A DNA stretch of 13,752 bases, from NCBI GenBank assembly GCA_023444445.1, contig JAEXMK010000031.1:1-13752 (forward strand), written 5' to 3'. This DNA is from Pseudomonadota bacterium (GTDB lineage: Bacteria > Pseudomonadota > Alphaproteobacteria > Rhizobiales > Rhizobiaceae). The notes under the pieces are model-generated. The model was not told where the DNA came from. It made no database searches and was given only the letters and a program-made list of their open reading frames with translations. A program made the position numbers and the translations under genes. This document shows positions 1-7,008 of this stretch, piece after piece. Numbering within the stretch: the stretch's first letter is position 1; every line of letters starts with the position of its first letter.

Positions 1-222
1 GGCAATTTGCGGGTGATATAGACTGTCGGTCTCTTCTTGTGGGTCATCGTTTGCCGCTGCCTTGTTCAGAAGTCATTAACCAGAAAGAGCGATAATTTCT
101 TTCAATCAGGGCGTTTCTACCAGACCCACCGGCGAAGACAAACAAAACTCGCCGCGGCTTGAGGCATGTGGAAACGCGCCTCCTTAAAACATCATCCGGT
201 TTGCAGAAGGCGGGAAACGGAA
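1..222. other. upstream region of the SH3 gene, no gene recognised
   Basis: No reading frame here looks like a gene on either strand. The stretch should carry the promoter of the SH3-domain gene that starts at 223, but I found no convincing -35/-10 pair. TTGTTC at 62-67 and GATAAT at 91-96 are too far apart (23 bp). The left edge may belong to the flank of a gene outside the window. Confidence 0.4.
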
Positions 223-762
223 ATGGGCATGCGCAGTGTGGTTTCTATCGTTTGCATTGCATTGTCTCTCGGCCTCTTGGGTGCGGCGGGCGAAGCCAGG
301 GCGCAGGGTGCGGCCAAAGGCGCAAGCGGCCTGCCGCTGCCGCGTTTCGTCAGCCTGAAATCCAAGCGCGTCAACATGCGCATCGGCCCCAGCACGGATT
401 ATGCCGTGTCATGGATGTATATGAAATCGGGTATGCCGGTCGAAATCATCCAGGAATATGAAAACTGGCGGCGCATCCGCGATGCCGACGGTACGGAGGG
501 TTGGGTCAATCAGGCGCTGCTGTCCGGTGAGCGCACGGCCGTGGCCGCTCCATGGATGCGCGGCAAGGGCAAGGAAGTTTACGTGAACATGCGCCGCGAA
601 GCGCAGTCTGGTGCTTCCGTCATCGCCCGGCTGGAGCCGGGCGTCGTCTTCCGGATCGGCGAATGTAATGGCGACTGGTGCCGTGCCGAGGCCGGTCAAG
701 CCTCGGGCTGGGTATCCCAGGGGGAAATCTGGGGTGCTTACCCCGGCGAGGCCTTTAAATAA
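223..762 (+). CDS. secreted protein with two bacterial SH3 domains
   Basis: Predicted 179-residue exported protein. The first 27 residues form a signal peptide: Arg4, then a hydrophobic run at about 6-22, then a likely signal peptidase I site after ARA (27/28). Two bacterial SH3 (SH3_3/SH3_4-like) domains follow. The first, at about 41-101, has the VNMRIGPS motif and a GWV strand. The second, at about 117-169, has VNMRREA and GWV. Such domains usually bind cell-wall or other envelope ligands in the periplasm; the ligand here is unknown. No catalytic domain is present. Two cysteines (148, 153) in the mature part could form a disulfide. The ATG at 223 is preferred because it puts the signal peptide at the N terminus and has purine-rich sequence (AAGG at 207-210, GGAAACGG just before it). 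A start at 166 would add 19 basic, non-signal residues. Its 3' end overlaps the convergent kinase gene by 8 bp. Confidence 0.85.
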   Translation: MGMRSVVSIVCIALSLGLLGAAGEARAQGAAKGASGLPLPRFVSLKSKRVNMRIGPSTDYAVSWMYMKSGMPVEIIQEYENWRRIRDADGTEGWVNQALLSGERTAVAAPWMRGKGKEVYVNMRREAQSGASVIARLEPGVVFRIGECNGDWCRAEAGQASGWVSQGEIWGAYPGEAFK

Positions 763-775
763 GGCCGTGCTTTTT
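750..775 (+). terminator. intrinsic terminator of the SH3 gene, inside the convergent overlap
   Basis: GGCCTT (750-755) pairs perfectly with AAGGCC (761-766) around a TAAAT loop, followed after GTGC by five T residues (771-775). The stem is only 6 bp, so strength is uncertain. The stop codon of the SH3 gene (760-762) and that of the convergent kinase (755-757) both fall in this hairpin. The T tract lies on the plus-strand side only, so it would work for the SH3 transcript and not the kinase transcript. Confidence 0.55.
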
Positions 776-1747
776 GCCCAGCGCCTTCAGCGATGACATG
801 GGGCGTGGCCCGACCTGCTGAATGACGGCAGCTGCCGCAAGGCAGCCAAGCTTGCCGCAATCTTCAAGCGAACGGTCCTGCGTGTAACCGAACAGGAAAC
901 CTGCGGCGAAAAGATCGCCCGCGCCCGTCGTGTCGACCACGTCATGCACCGGATAGGCTTCCACCTTCACACGCTCCGTGCCGCGCACGATAACAGCGCC
1001 TTCGTCGCTCATCGTCACCGCGGCGATCTTGCAATCAGCGGCGATTTTGGTCAGCGCCAGCTCGAAATTGTCGGTTTCGTAAAGCGAGAGTGCTTCCTGC
1101 TTATTGGCGAAAACGATATCCACCGTCCCTGACCGCATCAGGTCGAGGAATTCGTCGCGGTAGCGGCCGACGCAGAAGCTGTCGGAGAGCGTCATGGAGA
1201 CTTCGCGGCCGTTTTCATGGGCAATGTGGGCGCATTCGCGAATGGCGTCCTTGGCGCGTGGCGGGTCCCACAGGTAACCTTCAAAATAGGTGACCTTGGT
1301 TTGCGCCACCACATCATCTTCCACATCTTCCGGACCGAGATCGACGCAAGCGCCGAGATAGGTGTTCATTGAACGCTCGCCGTCTTCGGTCACGAAGATC
1401 ATCGAACGCGCAGTCGGCGGGAAGGCGCCTTCCGGCTTGGTTTCGAAATAGACGCCCTGTGCGCGAATATCGTGCTGGAAAATTTCGCCGAGCTGGTCTT
1501 CGGCCACCTTGCCGAAATAGGCGGCCTTGCCGCCGAAATTGGCCACGCCTGCCGCCGTATTGCCCGCGCTGCCACCGGAGGCTTCGAGTGCCGGTCCCAT
1601 CAGTGAATAAAGCAGTTCAGCGCGCTCCGCGTCGATAAGGTTCATTGCACCTTTGGTGATGGCATTGTCGTTGAGAAAGCGATCATCGCAGCGGGAGATA
1701 ATGTCGACGATGGCATTGCCGACAGTCAGTACGTCGAATTTCGTCAT
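755..1747 (-). CDS. PfkB/ribokinase-family kinase, probable adenosine kinase
   Basis: A 330-residue cytoplasmic sugar/nucleoside kinase. Members of this subgroup phosphorylate adenosine to AMP with ATP (purine salvage), although related PfkB enzymes use ribose or other sugars. The PfkB signatures are intact. The substrate-side glycine motif GGSAGNTAAG is at 58-67, NKQEA at 215-219, and the anion-hole/catalytic motif DTTGAGD at 272-278 carries the catalytic Asp278. The small lid strand region lies near 100-130. The length is normal for alphaproteobacterial adenosine kinases. The open frame extends 39 codons further upstream, but the ATG at 1747 is chosen because MTKFDVLTVGNAIVD is the usual N terminus and GGATAGGG precedes it. 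The stop overlaps the end of the SH3 gene by 8 bp. Family assignment is firm; adenosine as substrate is inferred from overall similarity. Confidence 0.88.
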   Translation of the reverse strand: MTKFDVLTVGNAIVDIISRCDDRFLNDNAITKGAMNLIDAERAELLYSLMGPALEASGGSAGNTAAGVANFGGKAAYFGKVAEDQLGEIFQHDIRAQGVYFETKPEGAFPPTARSMIFVTEDGERSMNTYLGACVDLGPEDVEDDVVAQTKVTYFEGYLWDPPRAKDAIRECAHIAHENGREVSMTLSDSFCVGRYRDEFLDLMRSGTVDIVFANKQEALSLYETDNFELALTKIAADCKIAAVTMSDEGAVIVRGTERVKVEAYPVHDVVDTTGAGDLFAAGFLFGYTQDRSLEDCGKLGCLAAAAVIQQVGPRPMSSLKALGKKHGLI

Positions 1748-1864
1748 GGGCCCTATCCGGTTCGCACGGGATGTGCTTTTTCGAATGCTCATAAACATTT
1801 CTGGCTGCAAGAAAAGCCCAAGGAGAAAATATGCGGCTCTCCACGATAGGCGGAAGCGCGTCAT

Positions 1865-1893
1865 TTGTCTGTAATGTGGTTAGGCTACTACTA
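1865..1893 (+). promoter_or_regulatory. weak promoter candidate for the small ORF
   Basis: TTGTCT (1865-1870) and CTACTA (1888-1893) are separated by 17 bp, which would start a transcript near 1900, just ahead of the small ORF at 1917. The -10 box is a poor match, so this is only a suggestion. Confidence 0.2.
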
Positions 1894-1916
1894 CGATCAG
1901 AGCAAAAGGTGCGTGA

Positions 1917-2015
1917 ATGCGTACCGAAATTGAAGACATGAGGTTTTCTGGCTCTACCGTTATCTCCGCCACGGATGTACTGGCGGCATTTAACGGACAT
2001 AAAAGGCGGGGGTGA
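1917..2015 (+). CDS. possible 32-residue small protein or leader peptide
   Basis: An ATG at 1917 opens a 32-codon frame ending in TGA at 2013-2015. Its product begins MRTEIEDM and ends NGHKRRG. A good Shine-Dalgarno sequence (AAAAGGTG, 1904-1911) sits 7 nt before the ATG. The frame is followed at once by an intrinsic terminator, and its stop codon is part of that hairpin's loop. I do not recognise the peptide. It has no signal sequence or membrane segment; it has an acidic N terminus, a middle with VISATDVLAAF and a basic C terminus. It could be a stand-alone small protein, or a leader peptide whose translation controls the terminator and so the permease gene 201 bp downstream. It could also be a chance frame inside a small RNA of about 130 nt. 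No run of one amino acid suggests classical amino-acid attenuation. Confidence 0.4.
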   Translation: MRTEIEDMRFSGSTVISATDVLAAFNGHKRRG

Positions 2016-2032
2016 CCCCGCTCTTTCTTTTT
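2006..2032 (+). terminator. intrinsic terminator after the small ORF
   Basis: GCGGGG (2006-2011) pairs with CCCCGC (2016-2021) around a GTGA loop, followed by CTCTTTCTTTTT down to 2032. It is a compact, G+C-only stem with a T-rich tail on the plus strand. It implies a plus-strand transcript that ends here although no long gene precedes it, so a small RNA, small ORF or attenuated leader must lie upstream. Confidence 0.75.
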
Positions 2033-2216
2033 GGGGGGACGTTACAGCCTGCTCGCATTGCGCGGATGGCGAGCGATGCTTCCGCCCATCGCCCTCCCCC
2101 TACGGCACGCTTCATTTGATGAAAACAAGAAACGAAAGCGCATTCGCGATTTCATTCCCGCGGAAAAGGCTCTAAGCCGGAGTATCTCCTGAAAAAGCCG
2201 TGAAAGCTTTCCCGCC
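2033..2216 (+). other. permease upstream region
   Basis: Between the terminator and the permease start. It contains an inverted repeat GCTCGC (2051-2056) / GCGAGC (2069-2074) and a small GGAG-TAT-CTCC palindrome about 35 nt before the permease ATG. No clear promoter and no further gene are visible. The frame that crosses it to 2175 has no ribosome binding site or recognisable protein. Confidence 0.35.
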
Positions 2217-3161
2217 ATGTCTGCCGTTGCCGCGAATGTTGCCCCGATTTTCATTCTCATCCTGATCGGCTGGCTGACGGTCAAGGCTGGCCTATTCCGG
2301 GCGGATGCCGGCGATATTCTGAGCGATTTCGTCTTCAAGATCGCGGTACCGACATTGATCTTCCGCACGCTTGCGGAAGCGAATTTCCACGGTGCATCGC
2401 CTTTCCGTCTCTGGATGACCTACTTCGCCGGCGTGGCCGTCACCTGGACGGTCGGGCATATTGTCACCCGTTATGTCTTTAAGCAGGATGTCCGCATCGC
2501 CGTTATCGCCGGCATTTCCTCGGCCTTTGCGAATAATATCTTCATCGGTCTGCCGCTGGTCGGGCGGTCGGTGGGAGACGAGGGGCTGGTGGCTCTCTCC
2601 ATCCTACTCGCCATCCATCTGCCAGTCATGATGATCGCCGGGACCATCCTGATGGAAAATGCCACACATAAGGCGGTCGGTGGCGAAAAGCGCGGCATGG
2701 CTGCGGTCTTCAAACAGGTGGGCCGCAATCTCGTTACCAATCCGCTGGTAATCGGACTTGCGATTGGGCTTTCGACCAATGTTTCCGGCGTGGCGCTAAC
2801 GCCCATTTTGAAAACCGTGGTCGATCAGATTGCGTCAATGGCTGGACCGGCGGCTCTCATCTCGCTCGGCATGGCGCTGACGAAATATACCATTCGCGGC
2901 AATATGGGTATTGCCGTCACCATGACCGTTTTCAAGCTGCTGCTTCTGCCCGCCTGCGTATGGGTTGCCGGCCACGCGCTCGGCCTCAGCCATGAGTGGA
3001 CGGCGGCGCTCGTGCTCACTTCGTCGGTGCCGACGGGGGTCAATGCCTGGCTGATCGCCAACCGCTTCGGTATCGGCCACAGTGTCGCGGCCTCCACGAT
3101 CAGCATCTCCACAGCGACCGGCGTTCTGTCCGTGTCGCTATGGGCCTGGCTGCTAAGCTGA
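2217..3161 (+). CDS. AEC (auxin efflux carrier) family permease
   Basis: A 314-residue inner-membrane protein with about ten hydrophobic segments, near residues 5-25, 33-53, 62-84, 94-116, 123-146, 171-192, 198-221, 231-255, 260-282 and 289-313. Conserved AEC-family positions are visible in the two unwound-helix regions: FANNIFIGLPL at 104-114 and SVPTGVNAWLIA at 270-281. Bacterial members export or import small organic acids such as malate or malonate; the substrate cannot be told from sequence. The length is typical. The start at 2217 is needed to keep the first membrane helix, but no Shine-Dalgarno sequence precedes it (AAAGCTTTCCCGCC), so initiation may be weak or regulated. It may be controlled by the terminator at 2006-2032 upstream. 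It converges on the methyltransferase gene with a 5-bp gap. Confidence 0.87.
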   Translation: MSAVAANVAPIFILILIGWLTVKAGLFRADAGDILSDFVFKIAVPTLIFRTLAEANFHGASPFRLWMTYFAGVAVTWTVGHIVTRYVFKQDVRIAVIAGISSAFANNIFIGLPLVGRSVGDEGLVALSILLAIHLPVMMIAGTILMENATHKAVGGEKRGMAAVFKQVGRNLVTNPLVIGLAIGLSTNVSGVALTPILKTVVDQIASMAGPAALISLGMALTKYTIRGNMGIAVTMTVFKLLLLPACVWVAGHALGLSHEWTAALVLTSSVPTGVNAWLIANRFGIGHSVAASTISISTATGVLSVSLWAWLLS

Positions 3162-3166
3162 TCTGA

Positions 3167-4183
3167 TTACTTCTGGGCGCTCAGAATCTTGAAGCGGGCG
3201 TTGCGGCACACTTCTGCAGTCGTGCGGAATTCGGCAGCCAGAACCGGCTCATAGGGCAGGCCACGATTGGCCACCATCAGCAGCTTGCCGCCGCTGCGCA
3301 ACGCGCCGGCGGCAGCCTTGATGAAGGCCTGGCCAAGCGCGGGTTCCGCCGCCTGTCCGCCCGCATGGAAAGGCGGGTTCATGATGATGAGATCGTATTT
3401 TTCCTTCGGCGGCTCATTGGCCAGATCCTGCCAGAAGAAGCGCGCCGTCAGCCGCGGATTGTTTTCGAGAAGATTGGTCTTGGCGAACTCCAGCGCATTC
3501 CAGTCCGCTTCGAAAAGATCGATACGGGCAGTGCGTGGCGATTTTTCTGCCAGCATGACAGAGAGATAACCCCAGCCCGCACCAAAATCGGCGGCATTGC
3601 CGTCAAAATCGGTCGGCAGGCGCGACGCGAGAAGCTCCGAACCGTCATCCACGCGATCATGGGAGAACATACCGGGCAGGGCGGTGAAGCGGCCCTCGAC
3701 AGTCGCAGGCTTCTGGGCGAGCTTGGAGACGACGGCTGAGACATCGTCCGGCCGTTTGAACCAGATTGCGACGCCGTGATATTTCGGTGTCGATTCCGAC
3801 TCGATGCCGAGCTTCGCCAGCGTCTTGCGCAGCGTCACAATGCCATCTTCCTTCGATCCGGCCGCGACGATCAAGCCACCGGCCTTCACGCGCGAAAGTG
3901 CTTCTGCGACACGGTTTTCGTTTTCGCCACGGTGTTTGCCGCAGAGTAGCAACGCCGCATCGTAATCGTCGCCGGAAATGTCAGGAGTGACCCTTGTGCC
4001 CTGAGCCTCGAGAGCGCGATAGAGCGGCCGAAGATGCTGAACCGCGACGATCTCCGCGTCGAAGCCATCCAGCCGCGGACCGGCTTCCGCTCCCAGAAAC
4101 AGAACGCGTTCGCCTTCTGTCGGCATGGCAAGCATGTCCGAGGCAAAGGGATGGAAAAGGGTTTTCACGGCGTCACGGCTCAT
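3167..4183 (-). CDS. rsmC: RsmC-like 16S rRNA guanine-N2 methyltransferase
   Basis: A 338-residue class I SAM-dependent methyltransferase with the two-domain RsmC architecture. The N-terminal half (about 1-160) is a degenerate methyltransferase-like domain with DYDAALLLCGKHRGENE at 73-89. The linker segment GMFSHDRVDDGSELL at 171-185 is characteristic of the RsmC/RlmG group. The catalytic half has SAM motif I DFGAGWGYLS (199-208), the acidic residue after strand 2 in DLFEADWNA (222-230), and the target-base motif NPPFH (269-273). E. coli RsmC makes m2G1207 in 16S rRNA and is nearly the same length (343). RlmG (23S) is the main alternative. The start has a good ribosome binding site, GAGGA, 8 nt upstream. 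It lies downstream of pnp on the same strand, beyond the pnp terminator, so it needs its own promoter or read-through. Confidence 0.78.
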   Translation of the reverse strand: MSRDAVKTLFHPFASDMLAMPTEGERVLFLGAEAGPRLDGFDAEIVAVQHLRPLYRALEAQGTRVTPDISGDDYDAALLLCGKHRGENENRVAEALSRVKAGGLIVAAGSKEDGIVTLRKTLAKLGIESESTPKYHGVAIWFKRPDDVSAVVSKLAQKPATVEGRFTALPGMFSHDRVDDGSELLASRLPTDFDGNAADFGAGWGYLSVMLAEKSPRTARIDLFEADWNALEFAKTNLLENNPRLTARFFWQDLANEPPKEKYDLIIMNPPFHAGGQAAEPALGQAFIKAAAGALRSGGKLLMVANRGLPYEPVLAAEFRTTAEVCRNARFKILSAQK

Positions 4184-4208
4184 TGGAGCGTCCTCAAGGT
4201 AGGATGGA

Positions 4209-4252
4209 GTTTGTCAGGGAAAAGTGGAAACAGGTTTTCCCGAAAAACAAAC
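4209..4252. repeat. palindromic intergenic repeat, copy 1
   Basis: Nested inverted repeats: GTTTGT (4209-4214) with ACAAAC (4247-4252), and GGGAAAA (4217-4223) with TTTTCCC (4235-4241). The core at 4217-4241 matches the minus strand of 8641-8665 in 19 of 25 positions, so the two are probably copies of one dispersed family. It resembles the short palindromes common between rhizobial genes (named from recall, not searched). It lies between the pnp terminator and the rsmC-like gene. Confidence 0.6.
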
Positions 4253-4261
4253 GATAACAAA

Positions 4262-4293
4262 AACGAAAAAAAGGCGCGGGCAGAACCCGCGCC
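4262..4293 (-). terminator. intrinsic terminator of pnp
   Basis: GGCGCGGG (4273-4280) and CCCGCGCC (4286-4293) form a perfect 8-bp stem with a 5-nt loop. Read on the minus strand it is followed by a run of seven T residues, then CG and more T. It starts 25 bp after the pnp stop codon and marks the end of the nusA-pnp cluster. Confidence 0.92.
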
Positions 4294-4317
4294 TCGATAG
4301 GGTCTGGCGGCGCGGCC

Positions 4318-6459
4318 TTATTCGGCAGCGGCTTCGCCGTCTTTCTTGTCGGCAACGACTTCCTTGCCGGTTGCCTGGTCGACAACCTTCATGGACAGGC
4401 GAACCTTGCCACGCTCATCGAAGCCCATCAGCTTGACCCAGACCTTGTCGCCTTCCTTGACGACGTCCGAGGTCTTGGCAACGCGCTCGGAAGCGAGCTG
4501 CGAAATGTGGACGAGGCCGTCTCGCGCGCCGAAGAAGTTGACGAAAGCGCCGAAGTCAGCGGTCTTGACGACAGTGCCTTCATAGATGGCGCCGACTTCC
4601 GGTTCTGCAACGATCGAGTGGATCCACTTGCGGGCCGCTTCGATTTCCTTGCCGGAAGAAGAAGCGATCTTGACGGTGCCATCGTCTTCGATGTTGATCT
4701 TCGCGCCGGTCTTTTCGACGATTTCGCGAATGACCTTACCGCCCGAACCGATGACTTCACGGATCTTGTCGACCGGGATGTTCATCACTTCGATGCGCGG
4801 CGCAAATTCGCCGAGCTGGCCACGGCTCTCGGTGATGGCGTTGGCCATTTCGCCGAGAATGTGCTTGCGGCCACCCTGTGCCTGCTCCAGAGCGATCTTC
4901 ATGATCTCTTCGGTGATACCGGCGATCTTGATGTCCATCTGCAGCGAGGTGATGCCGTCAGCCGTACCCGCAACCTTGAAGTCCATGTCGCCGAGGTGGT
5001 CTTCGTCACCGAGAATGTCGGAGAGAACCGCGAAACGATCGCCTTCGAGGATAAGGCCCATGGCGATACCGGCAACCGGCTTCGCAAGCGGAACGCCTGC
5101 GTCCATCAGAGCGAGAGAGGTGCCGCAAACCGTTGCCATCGACGAGGAGCCGTTGGATTCGGTGATTTCTGAAACGACGCGCAGCGTGTAGGGGAACTGT
5201 TCCGCGCTCGGCAGCATCGGACGGATAGCGCGCCATGCGAGCTTGCCGTGACCGATTTCGCGACGGCCCGGGGAGCCCATGCGGCCTGTTTCACCGACCG
5301 AGTAGGGCGGGAAGTTGTAATGCAGCAGGAAGCGTTCCTTGTACATGCCGGTCAGGCTGTCGACATACTGTTCGTCTTCGCCGGTGCCGAGGGTCGCAAC
5401 AACGATCGCTTGGGTCTCACCGCGGGTGAAGAGAGCCGAACCGTGGGTGCGGGGCAGCAGGCCGACTTCCGAAACGATCGGGCGAACGGTCGACAGGTCG
5501 CGACCGTCGATGCGGCTCTTGGTGTCCAGAACGTTCCAGCGAACGATCTTCGCCTGAAGGTGCTTGAAGACAGCGCCGATTTCTTCCGGCGTATACTTGG
5601 CTTCGCCTTCTTCCGGCAGGAAGTGCGCCTTCACCTTGGCCTTCACGGCGTCGACGGCGGCGTAACGGGCAGCCTTTTCGGTGATCTTGTAAGCGTCGCG
5701 CAGTTCAGCTTCCGCAAGGGCGAGCATCTCGTTTTCGAGAGCGGAAAAATCTTCCGGTTCGAATTCGCGCGGTTCCTTGGCGGCAACTTCGGCGAGCTTG
5801 ATGATCGCGTCAATAACCGGCTGGAAGCCGCGGTGACCGAACATGACCGCGCCGAGCATGATTTCTTCGTTGAGTTCCTTGGCCTCGGACTCCACCATCA
5901 AAACGGCGTCCTGCGTACCGGCAACGACGAGATCGAGAACAGACTCGTCCATCTCGTCCAGGTGCGGGTTAAGAACATACTCACCGTTGATGTAGCCAAC
6001 GCGTGCGCCTCCAACCGGGCCCATGAAGGGAACGCCGGAGAGCGTCAGCGCTGCGGAAGCTGCAACCATCGACAGGACGTCCGGGTTGTTTTCCAGATCG
6101 TGCTGGATGACGGTGACGACGACCTGCGTGTCGTTCTTGTAGCCTTCAGGGAAGAGCGGGCGGATCGGGCGGTCGATCAGGCGCGAAACGAGCGTCTCGT
6201 TTTCGCTCGGGCGGCCTTCGCGCTTGAAGTAACCGCCGGGGATCTTGCCGGCTGCGTAGGTCTTTTCCTGGTAGTTGACCGTCAGCGGGAAGAAGTCCTG
6301 GCCCGGCTTCGGAGACTTTGCGGAAACCACGGTCGCGAGAACCATCGTCTCGCCGTAGGTTGCGATGACGGCGCCGTCAGCCTGACGGGCAACCTTGCCG
6401 GTCTCGAGCTTCAGCGGGCGGCCTGCCCATTCGATTTCCACGGAGTGTTGATTGAACAT
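4318..6459 (-). CDS. pnp: polyribonucleotide nucleotidyltransferase (PNPase)
   Basis: A 713-residue 3'-to-5' phosphorolytic exoribonuclease. It degrades RNA with phosphate to nucleoside diphosphates and is normally a trimer, often in a degradosome. Domains in order: first RNase PH domain (about 10-145), helical linker domain (about 240-320), second RNase PH domain (about 320-545), KH (about 556-612, GSGG at 571-574) and S1 (about 622-692), then a short acidic tail. The catalytic residues known from E. coli (Asp486, Asp492, Lys494) appear as Asp487, Asp493 and Lys495 in [12 protein letters not shown]. The RNA-binding [11 protein letters not shown] region is also intact. AAGGA lies 6 nt before the ATG. 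The gene follows rpsO after 279 bp that include the rpsO terminator and a leader hairpin, so part of its expression probably comes from a separate promoter or from read-through. Confidence 0.98.
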   Translation of the reverse strand: MFNQHSVEIEWAGRPLKLETGKVARQADGAVIATYGETMVLATVVSAKSPKPGQDFFPLTVNYQEKTYAAGKIPGGYFKREGRPSENETLVSRLIDRPIRPLFPEGYKNDTQVVVTVIQHDLENNPDVLSMVAASAALTLSGVPFMGPVGGARVGYINGEYVLNPHLDEMDESVLDLVVAGTQDAVLMVESEAKELNEEIMLGAVMFGHRGFQPVIDAIIKLAEVAAKEPREFEPEDFSALENEMLALAEAELRDAYKITEKAARYAAVDAVKAKVKAHFLPEEGEAKYTPEEIGAVFKHLQAKIVRWNVLDTKSRIDGRDLSTVRPIVSEVGLLPRTHGSALFTRGETQAIVVATLGTGEDEQYVDSLTGMYKERFLLHYNFPPYSVGETGRMGSPGRREIGHGKLAWRAIRPMLPSAEQFPYTLRVVSEITESNGSSSMATVCGTSLALMDAGVPLAKPVAGIAMGLILEGDRFAVLSDILGDEDHLGDMDFKVAGTADGITSLQMDIKIAGITEEIMKIALEQAQGGRKHILGEMANAITESRGQLGEFAPRIEVMNIPVDKIREVIGSGGKVIREIVEKTGAKINIEDDGTVKIASSSGKEIEAARKWIHSIVAEPEVGAIYEGTVVKTADFGAFVNFFGARDGLVHISQLASERVAKTSDVVKEGDKVWVKLMGFDERGKVRLSMKVVDQATGKEVVADKKDGEAAAE

Positions 6460-6478
6460 ATCTTGTCCTTGGTTGTGG

Positions 6479-6510
6479 CTGCCGCTCCGGCATCGTGCCG
6501 GCGGTGGCAG
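6479..6510 (-). promoter_or_regulatory. pnp leader hairpin
   Basis: CTGCCGCT (6479-6486) pairs with GGTGGCAG (6503-6510), including G-U pairs. Inside it CCGGCA (6487-6492) pairs with TGCCGG (6496-6501), leaving a 3-nt loop and one bulged base (6502). This 14-bp stem ends 8 nt before the pnp ribosome binding site. In E. coli, RNase III cuts a pnp leader stem and PNPase then destabilises its own mRNA; this hairpin sits in the right place for the same role, which is inference. In the rest of the gap (6511-6693) I found no convincing promoter. Confidence 0.6.
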
Positions 6511-6693
6511 CGCGGTGACTCAATCACGGGCAAGACAGCGGGAGGCTTTCGACAAGCAAGCATCCGGCAATCCTGCCCCATGACAGGTCTGCGGTTGAAA
6601 AAGGCGGCGCCGGCCCATCCGGGTCACCCTTATCGTCCAGGGGCCACATCAGCGGCAAACGCCCGGAAATTCATGCGGCCTCAAAAGACCGGA

Positions 6694-6730
6694 TATAAAA
6701 ACCGGCGGGCATCGTTGCGAAACCCGCCGG
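6694..6730 (-). terminator. intrinsic terminator of rpsO
   Basis: CCGGCGGG (6702-6709) and CCCGCCGG (6723-6730) form a perfect 8-bp stem with a 13-nt loop. On the minus strand it is followed by TTTTTATA. It begins 8 nt after the rpsO stop codon. It separates rpsO from pnp much as the rpsO terminator does in E. coli, where partial read-through feeds pnp. Confidence 0.88.
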
Positions 6731-6738
6731 AGAAGTTA

Positions 6739-7008
6739 TTAGCGGCGAATGCCGAGAGCACCGATCAGCTTGGAGTAACGGGCTTCGTCCTTCTTCTTCA
6801 GATAGTCGAGAAGCGAACGACGGCTCGAAACCAGCGTCAGAAGGCCACGACGGGAGTGGTTGTCCTTCTTGTGGTCCTTGAAGTGACCGGTCAGGTTGTT
6901 GATCCGCTCGGTGAGGATTGCGACCTGAACTTCCGGGGAACCGGTGTCGCCTTCCTTCGTGGCATATTCCTTGATGAGGGCGGCTTTGCGCTCTGCAGTA
7001 ATCGACAT
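6739..7008 (-). CDS. rpsO: 30S ribosomal protein S15
   Basis: An 89-residue protein of exactly the usual length. S15 is a primary 16S rRNA-binding protein that folds the central domain of the 30S subunit. Family landmarks are visible: [17 protein letters not shown] (20-36), the conserved [12 protein letters not shown] loop (45-56) that holds rRNA-contacting residues, and the C-terminal helix with LDYLKKKD and YSKLI. AAAGGA lies 7 nt before the ATG. The leader can form a structure that hides this start site (separate entry), in line with S15 repressing its own synthesis in many bacteria. It lies 164 bp after truB and is followed by its own terminator. Confidence 0.98.
   Translation of the reverse strand: MSITAERKAALIKEYATKEGDTGSPEVQVAILTERINNLTGHFKDHKKDNHSRRGLLTLVSSRRSLLDYLKKKDEARYSKLIGALGIRR

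Noticed and set aside
731..744. GGGGT-GCTT-ACCCC hairpin as a terminator for the kinase gene
   Set aside because: It lies inside the SH3 coding region and no T run follows on the minus strand.
1748..1864. N-terminal extension of the kinase by 39 residues
   Set aside because: The extension is not kinase-like, and the ATG at 1747 gives the standard family N terminus with a plausible ribosome binding site.
1683..2000. A 105-codon minus-strand frame upstream of the kinase
   Set aside because: It overlaps the kinase start in another frame, has no domain, and its sequence looks random (Cys/His/Arg-rich).
6600..6640. G+C-rich stretch with a T run on the minus strand as an extra terminator before pnp
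   Set aside because: The possible stem is short and irregular compared with the clear rpsO terminator at 6694-6730.
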